From Bacteroidales bacterium UBA3754 (GTDB lineage Bacteria; Bacteroidota; Bacteroidia; Bacteroidales; UBA1715): a DNA stretch of 39,526 nucleotides. Shown in pieces: positions 1 to 7,296 of this stretch (positions are counted from its first letter, which is position 1; each line of letters starts with the position of its first letter). The translations under genes were made by a program, and so were the position numbers. The notes under the pieces are model-generated. The model saw only the letters and a program-made list of their open reading frames with translations, was not told where the DNA came from and searched no databases. The DNA is taken from assembly GCA_002371705.1 (NCBI GenBank), contig DFGI01000037.1:1-39526 (forward strand), read 5' to 3'.

Positions 1-1302
1 GGTGGTCAGATTCCTAACAACCTGGCTATGAAGTTGTATCGTCAGAATGTGCCTATTTTGGGAACGTCGCCAGTTTCAATCGACCGTGCGGAAAACCGAA
101 ACAAATTCTCCGCAATGCTCGACCAACTTGGCATTGACCAACCTCGTTGGGAAGCGCTTACAAGCTACGATGAAATCGACAAGTTCATTGACGAAGTTGG
201 TTTCCCTGTATTGATTCGTCCTTCGTATGTGCTTTCGGGTGCCGCAATGAACGTTTGTTACGACAAAGACCAAATGCACACATTCCTTGGTGCCGCCGCA
301 AAAGTTTCGAAAGAATATCCTGTTGTTGTTTCTAAATTCTTGCAAAATGCAAAGGAAATTGAATTCGACGCTGTTGCGAAGAATGGTGAAATTATTGAAT
401 ACGGAATTTCCGAACATATTGAATTTGCGGGCGTACACTCGGGTGACGCTACGTTGGTGTTCCCTGCACAAAATATCTATGTTGCAACGGCTCGCCGTAT
501 CAAACAAATTAGCCGCAAAATCGCTAAGGAATTGAATATCAGCGGTCCTTTCAATATCCAATATCTGGCAAAGAACAACGATGTGAAGGTAATTGAATGT
601 AACTTGCGTGCTTCACGTTCGTTCCCGTTCGTTTCCAAGGTTTTGAAACGTAATTTCATTGAAACAGCAACAAAAATTATGTTGGGCGAAACGGTTGAAA
701 AACCTGATTCGGCTGTATTCGACGTTGACCACGTGGGCGTTAAGGCATCGCAATTCTCATTTGCTCGTCTTCACAGAGCCGACCCGATTTTGGGCGTTGA
801 TATGTCATCGACTGGTGAAGTTGGTTGCTTGGGTACTACGTTCGACGATGCGTTATTGGCGTCGTTGTATTCGGTTGGATTCCACAAGCCGGAGAAAGGC
901 GTGTTGGTTTCGTCGGGCGATGTGAAAGGCAAGGTTGACTTGTTGGATTCTTGCAAGTTGTTGCAAGAAAAGGGTTTGAAAATCTATGCAACGGCAGGTA
1001 CGCAGAAATTCTTGGCAGAAAACGGTGTTACGGCAACGGCAGTAAATTGGCCAGACGAAACTCACGCACAGGAAGACATTACCGAATTGATGCAAGAACA
1101 CAAGATTGATTTGGTAATCAACATTCCAAAGAATCAAACTCGTCGCGAGCTGACCAACGGTTACAAAATCCGTCGTGCGGCAATCGACCACAACATTCCG
1201 TTGTTGACCAATGCCCGTCTTGCAAGTGCGTTCTTACACGCAGCTTGTTCGAAGGAAATGAGCGACATAGCAATCAAGAGCTGGCAAGAATATCAAATTT
1301 AA
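1..1302 (+). CDS. carB: Carbamoyl-phosphate synthase large subunit, C-terminal part (5' end outside window)
   Basis: Reading frame 1 is open from the first base, so the gene begins upstream; 433 codons are present. CarB makes carbamoyl phosphate from bicarbonate, ammonia (delivered by CarA) and two ATP, for pyrimidine and arginine synthesis in the cytosol. The fragment starts at the GGQIPNNLA segment of the second ATP-grasp half and continues through FPVLIRPSYVLSG and NLRASRSFPFVSK, both typical of the carbamate-phosphorylating half. The last roughly 130 residues form the MGS-like allosteric domain (KIYATAGTQKFL, DLVINIPKN, YKIRRAAIDHNIP). Nothing is truncated at the 3' end, and the stop is followed 26 bp later by a strong terminator. 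carA is not in the window. The identification is secure. Confidence 0.97.
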   Translation, partial: GGQIPNNLAMKLYRQNVPILGTSPVSIDRAENRNKFSAMLDQLGIDQPRWEALTSYDEIDKFIDEVGFPVLIRPSYVLSGAAMNVCYDKDQMHTFLGAAAKVSKEYPVVVSKFLQNAKEIEFDAVAKNGEIIEYGISEHIEFAGVHSGDATLVFPAQNIYVATARRIKQISRKIAKELNISGPFNIQYLAKNNDVKVIECNLRASRSFPFVSKVLKRNFIETATKIMLGETVEKPDSAVFDVDHVGVKASQFSFARLHRADPILGVDMSSTGEVGCLGTTFDDALLASLYSVGFHKPEKGVLVSSGDVKGKVDLLDSCKLLQEKGLKIYATAGTQKFLAENGVTATAVNWPDETHAQEDITELMQEHKIDLVINIPKNQTRRELTNGYKIRRAAIDHNIPLLTNARLASAFLHAACSKEMSDIAIKSWQEYQI

Positions 1303-1328
1303 ACGAAACGTTTAAATAGTTAAAACAG

Positions 1329-1354
1329 AAAAGGATGGGCGACCATCCTTTTTT
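1329..1354 (+). terminator. Rho-independent terminator of carB
   Basis: A 10-bp perfect stem (1329-1338 with 1343-1352) and a 4-base loop GCGA are followed by further T residues. It lies 26 bp after the carB stop and points with carB. Confidence 0.85.
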
Positions 1355-1371
1355 GTTATTTATAGGAAAAC

Positions 1372-1402
1372 AAAAAAGGCAGTCGAAAATTCAACTGCCT
1401 TT
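1372..1402 (-). terminator. Rho-independent terminator of the minus-strand receiver-like gene
   Basis: A 9-bp perfect stem (1375-1383 with 1394-1402) has a 10-base loop. On the minus strand it runs into a T tract (the A run at 1372-1377). It lies 24 bp beyond the stop of the gene at 1427-2134 and faces the carB terminator, so the two units are insulated. Confidence 0.8.
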
Positions 1403-1426
1403 CCATTCTATGAAACGAAAAATTAC

Positions 1427-2134
1427 TTATTCGTGTGGAATTGGAATGATACCAAGCACGCCCGATGGGTTCGGGTTGGGGTCCATCATACCTGTAATGA
1501 AGTCTAATGCAAATATGAAAGCGAAGAACGAGAAGAATACGATGATAGCCATTTTGATGAATTGTTTTGATTCAACTTGGCGACGGATACGATCTTGCTC
1601 GCGGATAGCCCATGTAATGTTAGTGATGATTTTTCCGAATGCTTCACTCGAACGTTGTACCACAAAATCAACAGTGCTCGAAGAAACAGACTCTGAAGTG
1701 AGAAGCATAATATCCATACTTGGGTCTTCTGCTTTGATTTGAGCAATCACGTCCAATTCTTTTTGCAAATCCTCTTCTTTTGTGAAATCGGGTGTTACAA
1801 GAATGAGAATGATAATAGAATTGTTTGGGAACTTCGAAACATCAAGGAAGTTTTTCGCAGATGCTGCATCAACAAACGATTTTGTCTTTTTGTAGCTTCT
1901 TGTGCTTTTGAATTGCTCCTGAATAGGTTTCGTTGTTTCTTCAGGACCAACCAAAAGAATAAAAACCTCACTTTTTGTAGCCTTCAAACCAGTGTTGCCT
2001 GCTGGGACTTCACCACTACCACTTTTACGTTTGGCCTGAGAAATATTATAACGGTTGTTTTCCTCCGCAACACACTCAGCCTTTAACTTTTTCAGCTCGT
2101 AGCTTCTGTCCTTTGAACTTTTCTTACTTACCAT
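1427..2134 (-). CDS. Membrane-anchored protein with receiver-like domain, function unknown
   Basis: This is a 235-residue protein I do not recognise as a named family. The first 55 residues are basic and polar, probably disordered. Residues about 56-170 read like a degenerate response-regulator receiver fold: a hydrophobic strand EVFILLVG, a second strand IIILILVTPDF, an acidic helix, then DIMLLTSES where receivers carry their conserved Thr/Ser. No complete phospho-acceptor acidic triad is evident. Residues about 180-192 are charged, and one transmembrane helix follows at about 193-215, leaving a short proline-rich tail (MMDPNPNPSG). There is no signal peptide, so the receiver-like part should face the cytoplasm. 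It appears to stand alone, with its own terminator, between carB and the barrel gene. The receiver comparison is a fold-level inference and could be wrong. Confidence 0.75.
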   Translation of the reverse strand: MVSKKSSKDRSYELKKLKAECVAEENNRYNISQAKRKSGSGEVPAGNTGLKATKSEVFILLVGPEETTKPIQEQFKSTRSYKKTKSFVDAASAKNFLDVSKFPNNSIIILILVTPDFTKEEDLQKELDVIAQIKAEDPSMDIMLLTSESVSSSTVDFVVQRSSEAFGKIITNITWAIREQDRIRRQVESKQFIKMAIIVFFSFFAFIFALDFITGMMDPNPNPSGVLGIIPIPHE

Positions 2135-2314
2135 ATTTGTAATAAATAGTTTTTCAGCATAAAAATAATATAATTTTTGTCAAATCCTTTAAATAAATCC
2201 AAATTTTTTACAAAAAATCGTCTTTTTTCGACAAAAATCATCTTTTTCATAGATAAAAGACCCATTTTCACTGAAAAAAGTTTCAACAAATACGGAAATA
2301 TTCGCTTTTGAACA

Positions 2315-3064
2315 TTACAATTCTATTGTTTTACCTTTTTTACGTTGTTCGAACTGAAAATCTGGTGAATTTGCGGAATTGTATGCTTCAATACGTTCCT
2401 TCAGAATTATTGAAAGTGATATTGTAAGTAGTTGTGATTGAGTGATTTTACTAAAATCCCCCAATGTGCCATTGTAATTCTTATTGAGAAAATCGTTGAA
2501 ATAATAGGTCGCTTTTATGTTGAGCGAAATAGGTGTCTGTATGCCCACAAATGCCGATGGAATCAGGTTTGGTGTGGCATCGCTAAGCCATTCGCCTTCT
2601 TTTGTTACTTTTTTATTCCCTGAAGTTTCATATAGTTTCTGACGGTAGTGGAATGCCCAGTCAACGCCGCCGCCTGCATACAGCCAACTTCCTTTGTCGA
2701 ACCATCCGAATTTTGCCGCAAACGAAATTCCAGCGGCGAACACACGACGTTTTATATGGTCGTATGTGATCGTGTTGTTGTTGCGCAAAATTTGTTCGTT
2801 TTTGGTTTTGATACCAATATTTTTTATTGAAATACCCGGCATCAACCCAAAATGATTGTTGTAGTTGATGTTCATAAAATACGGAACATTCGTGAAATAC
2901 GATGTGCGTACGCCATTTTGCGCCGTGTTGTCCTCAATGTTTGTCTGGGTAAATTGGAAAATTAGTTCGCCCGGGTCGGTGAAATATACCCTTTTCTGTT
3001 TCTCCTGTCCATAAACAGTGGAAAGTGTGAATAGTAATGATATGAATATCAGTGTTTTTCTCAT
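2315..3064 (-). CDS. Predicted outer-membrane beta-barrel protein
   Basis: The 249-residue product has a signal peptide (MRKTLIFISLLFTLSTVYGQ, cut near residue 20). The rest alternates polar and aromatic/hydrophobic residues, as in small outer-membrane barrels: YFMNINYNNHFGLMPGISIKNIGI, FAAGISFAAKFGWF and GSWLYAGGGVDWAFHYRQKL are candidate strands. The final 35 residues are charged. The start codon overlaps the stop of the upstream phosphatase-like gene as ATGA (3061-3064), so translation is probably coupled and the two products may work together. A 180-bp AT-rich gap follows the gene. I cannot name a family; a porin-like or assembly-factor role would be a guess. Confidence 0.75.
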   Translation of the reverse strand: MRKTLIFISLLFTLSTVYGQEKQKRVYFTDPGELIFQFTQTNIEDNTAQNGVRTSYFTNVPYFMNINYNNHFGLMPGISIKNIGIKTKNEQILRNNNTITYDHIKRRVFAAGISFAAKFGWFDKGSWLYAGGGVDWAFHYRQKLYETSGNKKVTKEGEWLSDATPNLIPSAFVGIQTPISLNIKATYYFNDFLNKNYNGTLGDFSKITQSQLLTISLSIILKERIEAYNSANSPDFQFEQRKKGKTIEL

Positions 3065-4710
3065 TTATATAATCCATCAATTACTTTTCCTGTTGCCATA
3101 TTTGGCCTTGCAGTTCTTGTAATTTCCGACAAAGTTACGATAATATCGGTAATTTCTATTGGTTGTTTCATAATTTTTGGTTCCATTTTCCAACCGTACC
3201 ATAATAAAGGCACGTGCGTGTCGTAGTTGTAGGGCGAAATGTGCGACCCTACAGATTCCACAGTTTGTTCGCCCCAGCCAGGTTTGAGTGTGATGAAAAT
3301 GTTTCCCGATCGTTCGATGTTGTAGGAATGGTCAACTAATTTGAATGTGGCGTTCGAACAGAAATTATGGTCAGCGAGCCACACGGAGCCAATGGCTGAT
3401 TGGATTCCCGCCAGTTTTGATATAAATTCGCAGCAGTCGTCTTCAACTTCGGCAATCGTCAGATCGTGTTTTTTTATAACACTGGTATTCAGGTATATTT
3501 GCAAATCTTGGTAATGTTCAATCCAGTTGTCTTCGCCAAAGGTCACATCAAGGTGTTTGTCAATAAGATACATTGTTTCCACTGGTTTGAACGTTCCTAA
3601 TTTCATTGATTTTTGCGATTCGCATTTGGGAGAGATAGACATTCCGTGGTTCGATGTCAAAATCAAAAGGAAATTTTCTTTTCCGATGTGTGTTTCCAGA
3701 TAATTGAGGAAAAACATCAATTCAAAGTCAAAGCGGATGTAGGTATCTTCCACTTCCTTCGACAAGCAGCCGAAGCGGTTCCCAATTTCTTCGGTGGCGG
3801 TGTAGGCAATGGTCAGGAAATCAACACTTTGCCGTTTGCCAAGTTGCTCTTTTTCAATAAGTTCTATCGCCATATCTTTTGTGTAGGAATTACCGTAGGG
3901 CGTACAACTTATAAGTTTGTATGGTTTGTACGAGTCTTTCAATTTGGGCAAAAAATACGGAAACGTGTTTTGGTTTCGTATGCCGATTTCGTATTTCGCA
4001 TCGTCGCGGGTTGATTCTTTGTAGGTGTGCATAGGCAGGAATGTGTTCCACGTACGGTTCATGTACACGTTTCCCAAACCTTTGTTGTTGAATGAATTAA
4101 GCCATGCTGGCAGAACATTATTATAATATGTGCCGCTCATCCATTCGCCGCTGTATTCATCGAGCCAATACACGCCGTCGGACCAGTGTCCTGCGTTGAG
4201 AACCGCCGCTTGATGGTCGAGGCTGATGGAGTAGGAACGGTAACGTCCGAAACTTTGCGTCAGTAATTCATCGCCATAGGTGGTGGCGAGCAATTTTTTT
4301 GCGGAAACTTGGTATTCATCGTGTGCATCAACGCCAATGCTCAGATAGTGGTCGTCGGAAACGCAGTTTACACGCGATTTGCTTTTACGGTTGTACCACG
4401 AATTGCCAATAATGCCGTGGTTCGCGGGTGTTGTTCCCGTGGCAATTGATGCAAATCCTGAAGCGCTTTGACCGTAGGCGAAATTCACGTGCGCATCGAC
4501 GCAGTTTACTCCAGATGATATGATTTTTTTGAATCCGCCGCTTGAAAAATGTGTGCTGAATCGTTCCAAATATTCATATCGCATTTGCTCAACAATCACC
4601 AACACAATGAGTTTCGGTTTGTCGGGTGTGGTTTGTGCAAAACTGCGCGCAATCGAGCAGAGAAGAAATAGCGAAACTATGAAAATTCTGAACGTCAGTT
4701 TATTACACAT
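3061..4710 (-). CDS. PafA-like alkaline phosphatase/phosphodiesterase homologue with altered active site
   Basis: A 549-residue exported protein (signal peptide to about residue 26) with the overall plan of PafA-type bimetallo phosphatases: the first metal-ligand strand (LVIVEQMR, 36-44), the nucleophile loop (YGQSASGF, 79-86), the IIGNSWY segment with N103, the second ligand helix (TATEEIGNRFG, 304-314), the TSNHG strand (352-356) and YDTHVPLLWYG near the end. Compared with my memory of PafA, the ligand Asp of the first strand is E41, the nucleophile Thr is S82, the Asp and His of the STDxxGH motif are E307 and N311, and the Asp of TADHG is N354. H355, H499 and N103 are kept. The Lys and Arg that bind phosphate also appear replaced (D165, Q167). 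It is probably catalytically inactive or has a changed chemistry. The gene starts 3 bp after nadC stops and overlaps the barrel gene by 4 bp. Confidence 0.85.
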   Translation of the reverse strand: MCNKLTFRIFIVSLFLLCSIARSFAQTTPDKPKLIVLVIVEQMRYEYLERFSTHFSSGGFKKIISSGVNCVDAHVNFAYGQSASGFASIATGTTPANHGIIGNSWYNRKSKSRVNCVSDDHYLSIGVDAHDEYQVSAKKLLATTYGDELLTQSFGRYRSYSISLDHQAAVLNAGHWSDGVYWLDEYSGEWMSGTYYNNVLPAWLNSFNNKGLGNVYMNRTWNTFLPMHTYKESTRDDAKYEIGIRNQNTFPYFLPKLKDSYKPYKLISCTPYGNSYTKDMAIELIEKEQLGKRQSVDFLTIAYTATEEIGNRFGCLSKEVEDTYIRFDFELMFFLNYLETHIGKENFLLILTSNHGMSISPKCESQKSMKLGTFKPVETMYLIDKHLDVTFGEDNWIEHYQDLQIYLNTSVIKKHDLTIAEVEDDCCEFISKLAGIQSAIGSVWLADHNFCSNATFKLVDHSYNIERSGNIFITLKPGWGEQTVESVGSHISPYNYDTHVPLLWYGWKMEPKIMKQPIEITDIIVTLSEITRTARPNMATGKVIDGLYK

Positions 4711-4713
4711 ATA

Positions 4714-5556
4714 TTAGTATGCTTTGAGGCTTAAGTCCAAACTACTGATATGATGTGTCAAAGCTCCCACGGAAATGTAGTCAACGCCAGCCTCGGCATA
4801 CGCACGGATGGATTCCTTGGTGATGCCGCCAGATGATTCTGTTTTGCATTTTCCGTTGATGAGCGCCACCGCCTTTTTCGTTTCCTCTGGGGTGAAATTG
4901 TCGATGAGTATCCGCTCTACATCAAATTTCAGGATTTCCTCAATTTCGGCGAGAGTACGGGCTTCAACTTCAATTTTTAAATCTTTCCCTTTTGCTTTCA
5001 AATATTCTTTCGTCTTGGTGATAGCCTGTGTAACGCCGCCAGCGTAGTCAATATGGTTGTCTTTTATCAGAATCATATCGTACAGACCGATTCGGTGATT
5101 TTCGCCACCACCGATTTTTACAGCATATTTTTCCAACAAACGAAGTCCCGGGGTGGTTTTTCGGGTGTCGAGAATTTTTGTGTTTGTGCCTTCCAGCAAT
5201 TTTACGTATTCGTGTGTTTGTGTGGCAATGCCGCTCAAACGTTGCATGAAATTCAGCACTAACCGTTCGGTTTGGAGAATAGAGATAGTTTTTCCTTCAA
5301 CAGTAAAGGCAATGTCGCCTTTTTTTATGGAATCGCCGTCGTGCAGGATTTGGTTCATATTGAGCGTAGGGTCGAATTTTTCAAAAATTTTCTTTGCCAA
5401 TTCAACGCCACAGAGTATTCCGTCTTGTTTCACAAGCAAACGTGCGCGACCTTCCAAATCGTGGGGAATGCACGAAAGAGTTGTATGGTCGCCATCGCCA
5501 ATATCTTCCTTAAACGCGATGTCTATAACTGCATCAATAAGAGGACTTTCTATCAT
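4714..5556 (-). CDS. nadC: Nicotinate-nucleotide pyrophosphorylase (carboxylating)
   Basis: NadC converts quinolinate and PRPP to nicotinate mononucleotide, CO2 and pyrophosphate, the last committed step of de novo NAD synthesis, in the cytosol. The 280-residue length is normal. Family motifs are complete: TERLVLNFMQRLSGIAT, the DTRKTTPGLR segment, GGGENHRIGLYDMILIKDNH, and the C-terminal phosphate-binding strands ESSGGIT and GVDYISVGALTHH. It is the first gene of a likely three-gene operon with the phosphatase-like and barrel genes, although neither has an obvious link to NAD synthesis. A -7 type promoter element lies at 5582-5589. nadA and nadB are not in the window. Confidence 0.97.
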   Translation of the reverse strand: MIESPLIDAVIDIAFKEDIGDGDHTTLSCIPHDLEGRARLLVKQDGILCGVELAKKIFEKFDPTLNMNQILHDGDSIKKGDIAFTVEGKTISILQTERLVLNFMQRLSGIATQTHEYVKLLEGTNTKILDTRKTTPGLRLLEKYAVKIGGGENHRIGLYDMILIKDNHIDYAGGVTQAITKTKEYLKAKGKDLKIEVEARTLAEIEEILKFDVERILIDNFTPEETKKAVALINGKCKTESSGGITKESIRAYAEAGVDYISVGALTHHISSLDLSLKAY

Positions 5557-5581
5557 CGTAAATCTAATTTTAATTATTAGC

Positions 5582-5589
5582 CAAATGTA
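5582..5589 (-). promoter_or_regulatory. Predicted -7 promoter element of nadC operon
   Basis: On the minus strand this reads TACATTTG, a perfect match to the Bacteroidota -7 consensus TAnnTTTG, 25 bp upstream of the nadC ATG. The closest upstream TTG is at a non-ideal spacing (15 bp), so the -33 part is uncertain. Confidence 0.5.
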
Positions 5590-5615
5590 CTATTATTTCT
5601 GGAACAAAGGAACGA

Positions 5616-6563
5616 TTATTTTTCTTTTGAAATCAAATTCTGAAAATACTTCATGTGTGAAAGTATGTGAGGATAGGCGGAAAATTCAAGATTGAAATCC
5701 TTTTTTATGTTGGAAACGTCGAACAATAAAGGTTCGTTGCTCCAACCTAAATCTTCCACAATCACGTTTGATTTTGAGGCAAAAAGTTTCACCGCGTCGT
5801 GCGCAATTTGTTCCCATGTTATAAAATCCTTCGACAGGGCGAAATAGGTCTTTTTGCTTACATCTTTTTTTACAAGTGCGGCATATACTTCAGCAATGTC
5901 GTCGGCCCAGATGAACTGTGTGCCGTCGTTTTTCACAACGTGAATATCCTTGTTTTCCAATGACGCCTGAACAATTGACATGAATCGCGTGTCGGGTTGG
6001 GTAGGAGCGCCGTCTATTGCGGGGTTTCCGAATGTGTAACCTGGACGGATGATGTTCACTTTCATGTTTGTTTCACCTTCTATGGCAAACAGAAAATCTT
6101 CCGACGCCGCTTTGGTCGCTCCGTAGTACGTACATGGGTCGTGGCGGCAGTTGGTTGTCACCAATTTGTCGCCTGGTTTTATGCAGACGGGATTCGGAGA
6201 GGCATAAACCGAATCGACCGATGCGGTTGACGATGTGTAGAGGAATCGTTTCACGCCAGCTTTTGCGGCCTCTGTGGCAAGAAATACCGTGGCGGCGGTG
6301 TCGCTCGTCAAAACTTCGTAGGCCGACGAGCCTGTCATACATAATGCTATGTGTATCACGGCATCTTGCCCCTCGAGAGTTTGTGGAATCGCATTGAAGT
6401 CGTTGGGACTTAAGTTCAAAATCCGTACATTTTTTACGTTTTTCAATGCAGGTATTTTTTCTGGATTACGGGCAAGAACCGTAACCTCGTGTCCGTCCTG
6501 TAGTAAACGCATTAGCACGTGCGAACCAATAAATCCCGTGCCGCCAGTTAAAAGTATTTTCAT
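5616..6563 (-). CDS. NAD(P)-dependent epimerase/dehydratase family protein (extended SDR)
   Basis: A 315-residue extended short-chain dehydrogenase. The N-terminal Rossmann strand carries the glycine motif TGGTGFIG. The catalytic triad region is visible as STAS, then YYGATKAASE containing the YxxxK. RPGYTFGN is the typical post-catalytic segment. Substrate is not predictable; homologues act on nucleotide sugars or on small aldehydes and flavonoid-like ketones. The start is set at ATG 6563 rather than the in-frame TTG at 6584, because a perfect promoter -7 element (6582-6589) overlaps that TTG and transcription should begin downstream of it. It runs in the same direction as nadC but each has its own promoter. 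Confidence 0.9.
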   Translation of the reverse strand: MKILLTGGTGFIGSHVLMRLLQDGHEVTVLARNPEKIPALKNVKNVRILNLSPNDFNAIPQTLEGQDAVIHIALCMTGSSAYEVLTSDTAATVFLATEAAKAGVKRFLYTSSTASVDSVYASPNPVCIKPGDKLVTTNCRHDPCTYYGATKAASEDFLFAIEGETNMKVNIIRPGYTFGNPAIDGAPTQPDTRFMSIVQASLENKDIHVVKNDGTQFIWADDIAEVYAALVKKDVSKKTYFALSKDFITWEQIAHDAVKLFASKSNVIVEDLGWSNEPLLFDVSNIKKDFNLEFSAYPHILSHMKYFQNLISKEK

Positions 6564-6581
6564 TATGAATGTATTTTGACT

Positions 6582-6611
6582 CAAAAGTATTCATTTTAAC
6601 CAAAATCTCAA
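6582..6611 (-). promoter_or_regulatory. Promoter of the epimerase gene (TTG-N19-TACTTTTG)
   Basis: On the minus strand, TTG (6609-6611), a 19-bp spacer and TACTTTTG (6582-6589) match the Bacteroidota sigma-ABfr consensus exactly. The predicted start of transcription is near 6575, leaving a short leader before the ATG at 6563. Confidence 0.75.
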
Positions 6612-6669
6612 ATTTTACTATATCGTTTTAAAAAAGTTTTCCTTTTCCTCCTTGACAACCGAATTTTCA

Positions 6670-6677
6670 TATTTTTG
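6670..6677 (+). promoter_or_regulatory. Predicted -7 element of ridA
   Basis: TATTTTTG matches TAnnTTTG and lies 27 bp upstream of the ridA ATG. A TTG at 6652-6654 is 15 bp upstream, shorter than the ideal 19-21. Confidence 0.5.
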
Positions 6678-6704
6678 TGATAGCAAATTAAAATAAGTTA
6701 TGAA

Positions 6705-7082
6705 ATGAATACGGTTATTTACACGAAAAATGCTCCTGAACCTATTGGTCCATACAAACAAGCTATTTTAGCAGGAAACACATTGTATGTGTCGGGGCAA
6801 ATTCCAATAAATCCTGCAACAAATGAATTGATTTCTGATTCGTATGTAAAAGCAACAGAGCAGGTTATGCAAAATATTCAGGCAATTTTGCAAGCGGCAA
6901 GCATGTCGTTTGACAATGTGGTTCGGTGTACGATTTTTGTCGCAGACTTGGCTCATTTTGGCGAAGTGAATGAAATGTATGGTACATTTTTCGGCGCAAT
7001 TTCTCCTTCTCGCGAGTGTGTGCAAGTTGCCGCTTTGCCCAAAGGCGCGTTGGTTGAAATTTCCGCAATCGCGATGAAATAA
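6705..7082 (+). CDS. ridA: RidA/YjgF family reactive-intermediate deaminase
   Basis: RidA hydrolyses reactive enamine/imine intermediates (such as 2-aminoacrylate from serine or threonine dehydratases) to keto acids and ammonia, protecting PLP enzymes; it forms cytosolic trimers. The 125-residue length is standard. Family signatures are present: GPYKQAILAGNTLYVSGQ near the N-terminus, NIQAIL, and the C-terminal SRECVQVAALPKGALVEI with the carboxylate-binding Arg of the R-x-C-V-x-V motif. The gene is a single unit with its own -7 element and is followed by a 214-bp gap that holds a candidate small RNA. Confidence 0.93.
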   Translation: MNTVIYTKNAPEPIGPYKQAILAGNTLYVSGQIPINPATNELISDSYVKATEQVMQNIQAILQAASMSFDNVVRCTIFVADLAHFGEVNEMYGTFFGAISPSRECVQVAALPKGALVEISAIAMK

Positions 7083-7135
7083 TCACTATAGTTAACAGGT
7101 GTTAACAAGTTTGCGTGAAATTTTTTCGTTTTTTT

Positions 7136-7165
7136 TTGCGTGAATTAAATAAAAGCGTACTTTTG
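7136..7165 (+). promoter_or_regulatory. Stand-alone promoter (TTG-N19-TACTTTTG) upstream of candidate small RNA
   Basis: TTG at 7136-7138, exactly 19 bp, then TACTTTTG at 7158-7165. The -7 box lies partly inside an inverted repeat (AAAGCGTA at 7152-7159, TACGCTTT at 7175-7182) that also brackets the predicted start site near 7172, suggesting an operator. Confidence 0.65.
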
Positions 7166-7171
7166 TAATAC

Positions 7172-7237
7172 TGTTACGCTTTATTATTATTTAAATGAAT
7201 GGCGGGGCGAGTCCACAACTCATTCCGCTATTTTTTT
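7172..7237 (+). ncRNA. Candidate intergenic small RNA of about 66 nt
   Basis: The interval runs from the start site predicted by the perfect promoter at 7136-7165 to the T tract of a terminator-like hairpin. No convincing ORF lies inside it, and the HAD gene downstream has its own -7 element at 7273-7280, so the unit looks independent. No known RNA family is recognised. It could instead be an attenuated leader for the HAD gene, or simply the ridA terminator with a chance promoter. Ends are predictions from sequence only. Confidence 0.4.
7202..7237 (+). terminator. Terminator-like hairpin with T7 tract
   Basis: An 11-position stem (7202-7212 with 7218-7228) has two G-U pairs and one C-A mismatch around a CCACA loop, and is followed by TA and seven T residues (7231-7237). 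It would end the small RNA and also any read-through from ridA. Confidence 0.6.
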
Positions 7238-7272
7238 GTACTAAAACTGAGGCTGTATATTGATTCTTTCGT

Positions 7273-7280
7273 TATTTTTG
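7273..7280 (+). promoter_or_regulatory. Predicted -7 element of the HAD phosphatase gene
   Basis: TATTTTTG matches TAnnTTTG and ends 16 bp before the ATG at 7297. No good -33 TTG at standard spacing; CTG at 7253-7255 is nearest. Confidence 0.45.
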
Positions 7281-7296
7281 AATAAAAGTATTTGTT

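Noticed and set aside
6561..6584. Longer epimerase with N-terminal MSQNTFI extension from TTG 6584
   Set aside because: The TTG overlaps a consensus -7 promoter element, so it should not be transcribed; ATG 6563 directly precedes the Rossmann motif.
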